From an uncultured Lachnospiraceae bacterium (GTDB lineage Bacteria; Bacillota; Clostridia; Lachnospirales; Lachnospiraceae), in assembly GCA_947631755.1 (NCBI GenBank), contig CANRMO010000042.1, forward strand, positions 1-14,314: a DNA stretch of 14,314 bases, written 5' to 3'. Both the position numbers and the translations under genes were made by a program. This document shows positions 13,442 to 14,314 of the stretch, one piece after another (within the stretch, counting starts at the first letter, position 1; each line of letters opens with the position of its first letter). The notes below the pieces were generated by a model. It saw only the letters and a list, made by a program, of their open reading frames with translations, searched no databases and was not told where the DNA came from.

Positions 13442-14137
13442 ATGATTCTATTAGAAGCAAAGCATCTGAGCAAGAACTTTGGCGCTTCCCACGCATTGGA
13501 GAATGTCGATCTGACACTGGAGTGTGGGAAGATCGTGGGCCTGCTCGGGCCGAACGGAAGCGGCAAGACCACGTTTCTGAAAATCATCAACGGACTTCTC
13601 GTCCCGACCTCCGGCTCCGTCTGGATCGGCGGTGAGGAGCCCGGCATCATCACAAAACAGCACATATCTTATTTGCCGGACACTACATTTTTCCCAAAAT
13701 GGATGAAGGTCTCGAACCTCTTTGACTATTTCAACGACTTTTATTCCGACTTTGACCGGGTAAAGGCAAAAGAGATGCTGCAGCGCCTCGGCATCAGCGA
13801 AAATATGAAACTGGGCACCATGTCCAAGGGAACTCTGGAAAAAGCGCAGCTTGTCGTCACCATGAGCCGGAACGCCAACCTGTTCTGCCTGGATGAGCCG
13901 ATCGGCGGCGTAGACCCCGCCACAAGGGATTACATCCTCCAGACCATCATCAACAACTACAGCGAAAATGCGACAGTCCTGATCTCCACTCATCTGATCT
14001 CCGACGTTGAAAATATACTGGACGACGTGATCTTTCTCCAGAACGGCCAGATACGCCTTCACGCCACAGCGGATGAGATCCGTGAAAAAGAGGGCCAGTC
14101 CGTCGATTCATTATTCAGGGAGGTGTTCCGATGCTAG
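13442..14137 (+). CDS. ABC transporter ATP-binding protein, YtrB-like
   Basis: A 231-residue nucleotide-binding subunit that would power the membrane permease encoded next to it. Walker A is GPNGSGKT (residues 36-43), Walker B is LFCLDEP (147-153), the D-loop is GGVD (155-158) and the H-loop is STHLIS with H184. The usual Q-loop Gln is absent (ISYLPDTTFF, 75-84), and the LSGGQ signature is replaced by MSKGTLEK (about 127-134). Both are seen in ABC ATPases paired with YtrA-type regulators, so this looks like family character, not decay. The ATG at 13442 has GAGG 6 nt upstream; an ATG at 13430 has no ribosome binding site. It overlaps the downstream permease by 7 bp, implying translational coupling. 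The substrate is unknown; relatives act in cell-envelope stress or peptide resistance. Confidence 0.92.
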   Translation: MILLEAKHLSKNFGASHALENVDLTLECGKIVGLLGPNGSGKTTFLKIINGLLVPTSGSVWIGGEEPGIITKQHISYLPDTTFFPKWMKVSNLFDYFNDFYSDFDRVKAKEMLQRLGISENMKLGTMSKGTLEKAQLVVTMSRNANLFCLDEPIGGVDPATRDYILQTIINNYSENATVLISTHLISDVENILDDVIFLQNGQIRLHATADEIREKEGQSVDSLFREVFRC

Positions 14138-14314
14138 GAAAATTGATAAAACACGAATTTAGCGCAACTGCAAGATATTTTCTTCCTTTATATGCGTTCA
14201 TTATTGTACTGACGCCGCTGTTCAGCCTTGTCATGAGGTTTTCTGACATGATGAATGAAAAGGCGGAGGATAGTCTTATCATGCCATCCCTTATGATCGG
14301 AATGTCTGTAGCCG
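14131..14314 (+). CDS. ABC transporter permease, N-terminal part (cut by window end)
   Basis: The first 61 codons of an integral membrane protein. ATG at 14131 overlaps the end of the ATPase gene (TAG at 14135-14137) and follows an AGGGAGGTG ribosome binding site. It begins MLGKLIKHEFSATARYF, typical of ABC-2-type permeases of small YtrB-like systems. A first membrane helix spans about residues 17-36 (FLPLYAFIIVLTPLFSLVM), a short loop (FSDMMNEKAEDS) follows, and a second hydrophobic stretch begins near residue 49. The frame is open to the right edge. Coupling to the ATPase indicates the two form one transporter under the GntR regulator. Confidence 0.85.
   Translation, partial: MLGKLIKHEFSATARYFLPLYAFIIVLTPLFSLVMRFSDMMNEKAEDSLIMPSLMIGMSVA

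Noticed and set aside
13451..14062. 203-codon minus-strand ORF
   Set aside because: Antisense to the ABC ATPase, whose Walker motifs and coupling to the permease are clear.
1..14314. CRISPR array, tRNA, rRNA, insertion sequence or prophage
   Set aside because: No regularly spaced repeats, cloverleaf genes, transposase or phage genes were recognised on either strand.

Overview
The window reads as chromosome of an anaerobic Firmicute of the Clostridia, most likely a gut-type Lachnospiraceae. The evidence is a single-chain pyruvate:ferredoxin oxidoreductase, a greA-lysS operon, a YtrA-type GntR regulator paired with an ABC transporter, and a large Lachnospiraceae-style repeat surface protein. 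No database search was possible, so the taxonomic call rests on recognition of protein families.

Layout. Positions 1 to about 4240 hold, on the minus strand, the coding region of a very large extracellular repeat protein (MBG/YDG-like repeats, Ig/Fn3-like modules, paired-Cys motifs, a Thr-Pro linker and a C-terminal Fn3-like module). It runs off the left edge. At its 5' end it has no convincing start codon, ribosome binding site, promoter or signal peptide, and it abuts a terminator. Positions 4257-6481 carry the greA-lysS operon on the minus strand: a consensus sigma-A promoter, greA, lysS with a GTG start, a possible 36-residue small ORF, and a terminator. Positions 6478-9003 carry a secreted 800-residue right-handed beta-helix protein made of two homologous halves, with its own promoter and a GC-rich 5'-UTR hairpin. 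Positions 9063-12783 carry nifJ (pyruvate:ferredoxin oxidoreductase) with its own promoter and terminator. From 12850 rightwards on the plus strand lies a divergent operon: a GntR/YtrA-family regulator that appears to start with ATA, an ABC ATPase with the degenerate motifs of the YtrB-like group, and the first 61 codons of a membrane permease that runs off the right edge.

How it fits together. greA (rescue of stalled transcription) and lysS (lysine charging of tRNA) are housekeeping genes. nifJ supplies acetyl-CoA and reduced ferredoxin in anaerobic metabolism. The GntR-ABC operon looks like a self-regulated transporter of the type that responds to cell-envelope stress. The beta-helix protein and the large repeat protein are both extracellular, probably for glycan or host-surface interaction, but nothing in the sequence ties them into one system.

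No mobile element, CRISPR array, tRNA or rRNA was seen, and no clear new defence or biosynthetic system. The points that most deserve a second look are the start-less surface-protein gene, the ATA start of the regulator, the palindromes in the nifJ-gntR divergent promoter region, and the internal duplication in the beta-helix protein. No stretch over 300 bases lacks a gene; the largest gaps (about 4239-4448, 8881-9154 and 12710-12939) hold the regulatory elements listed.
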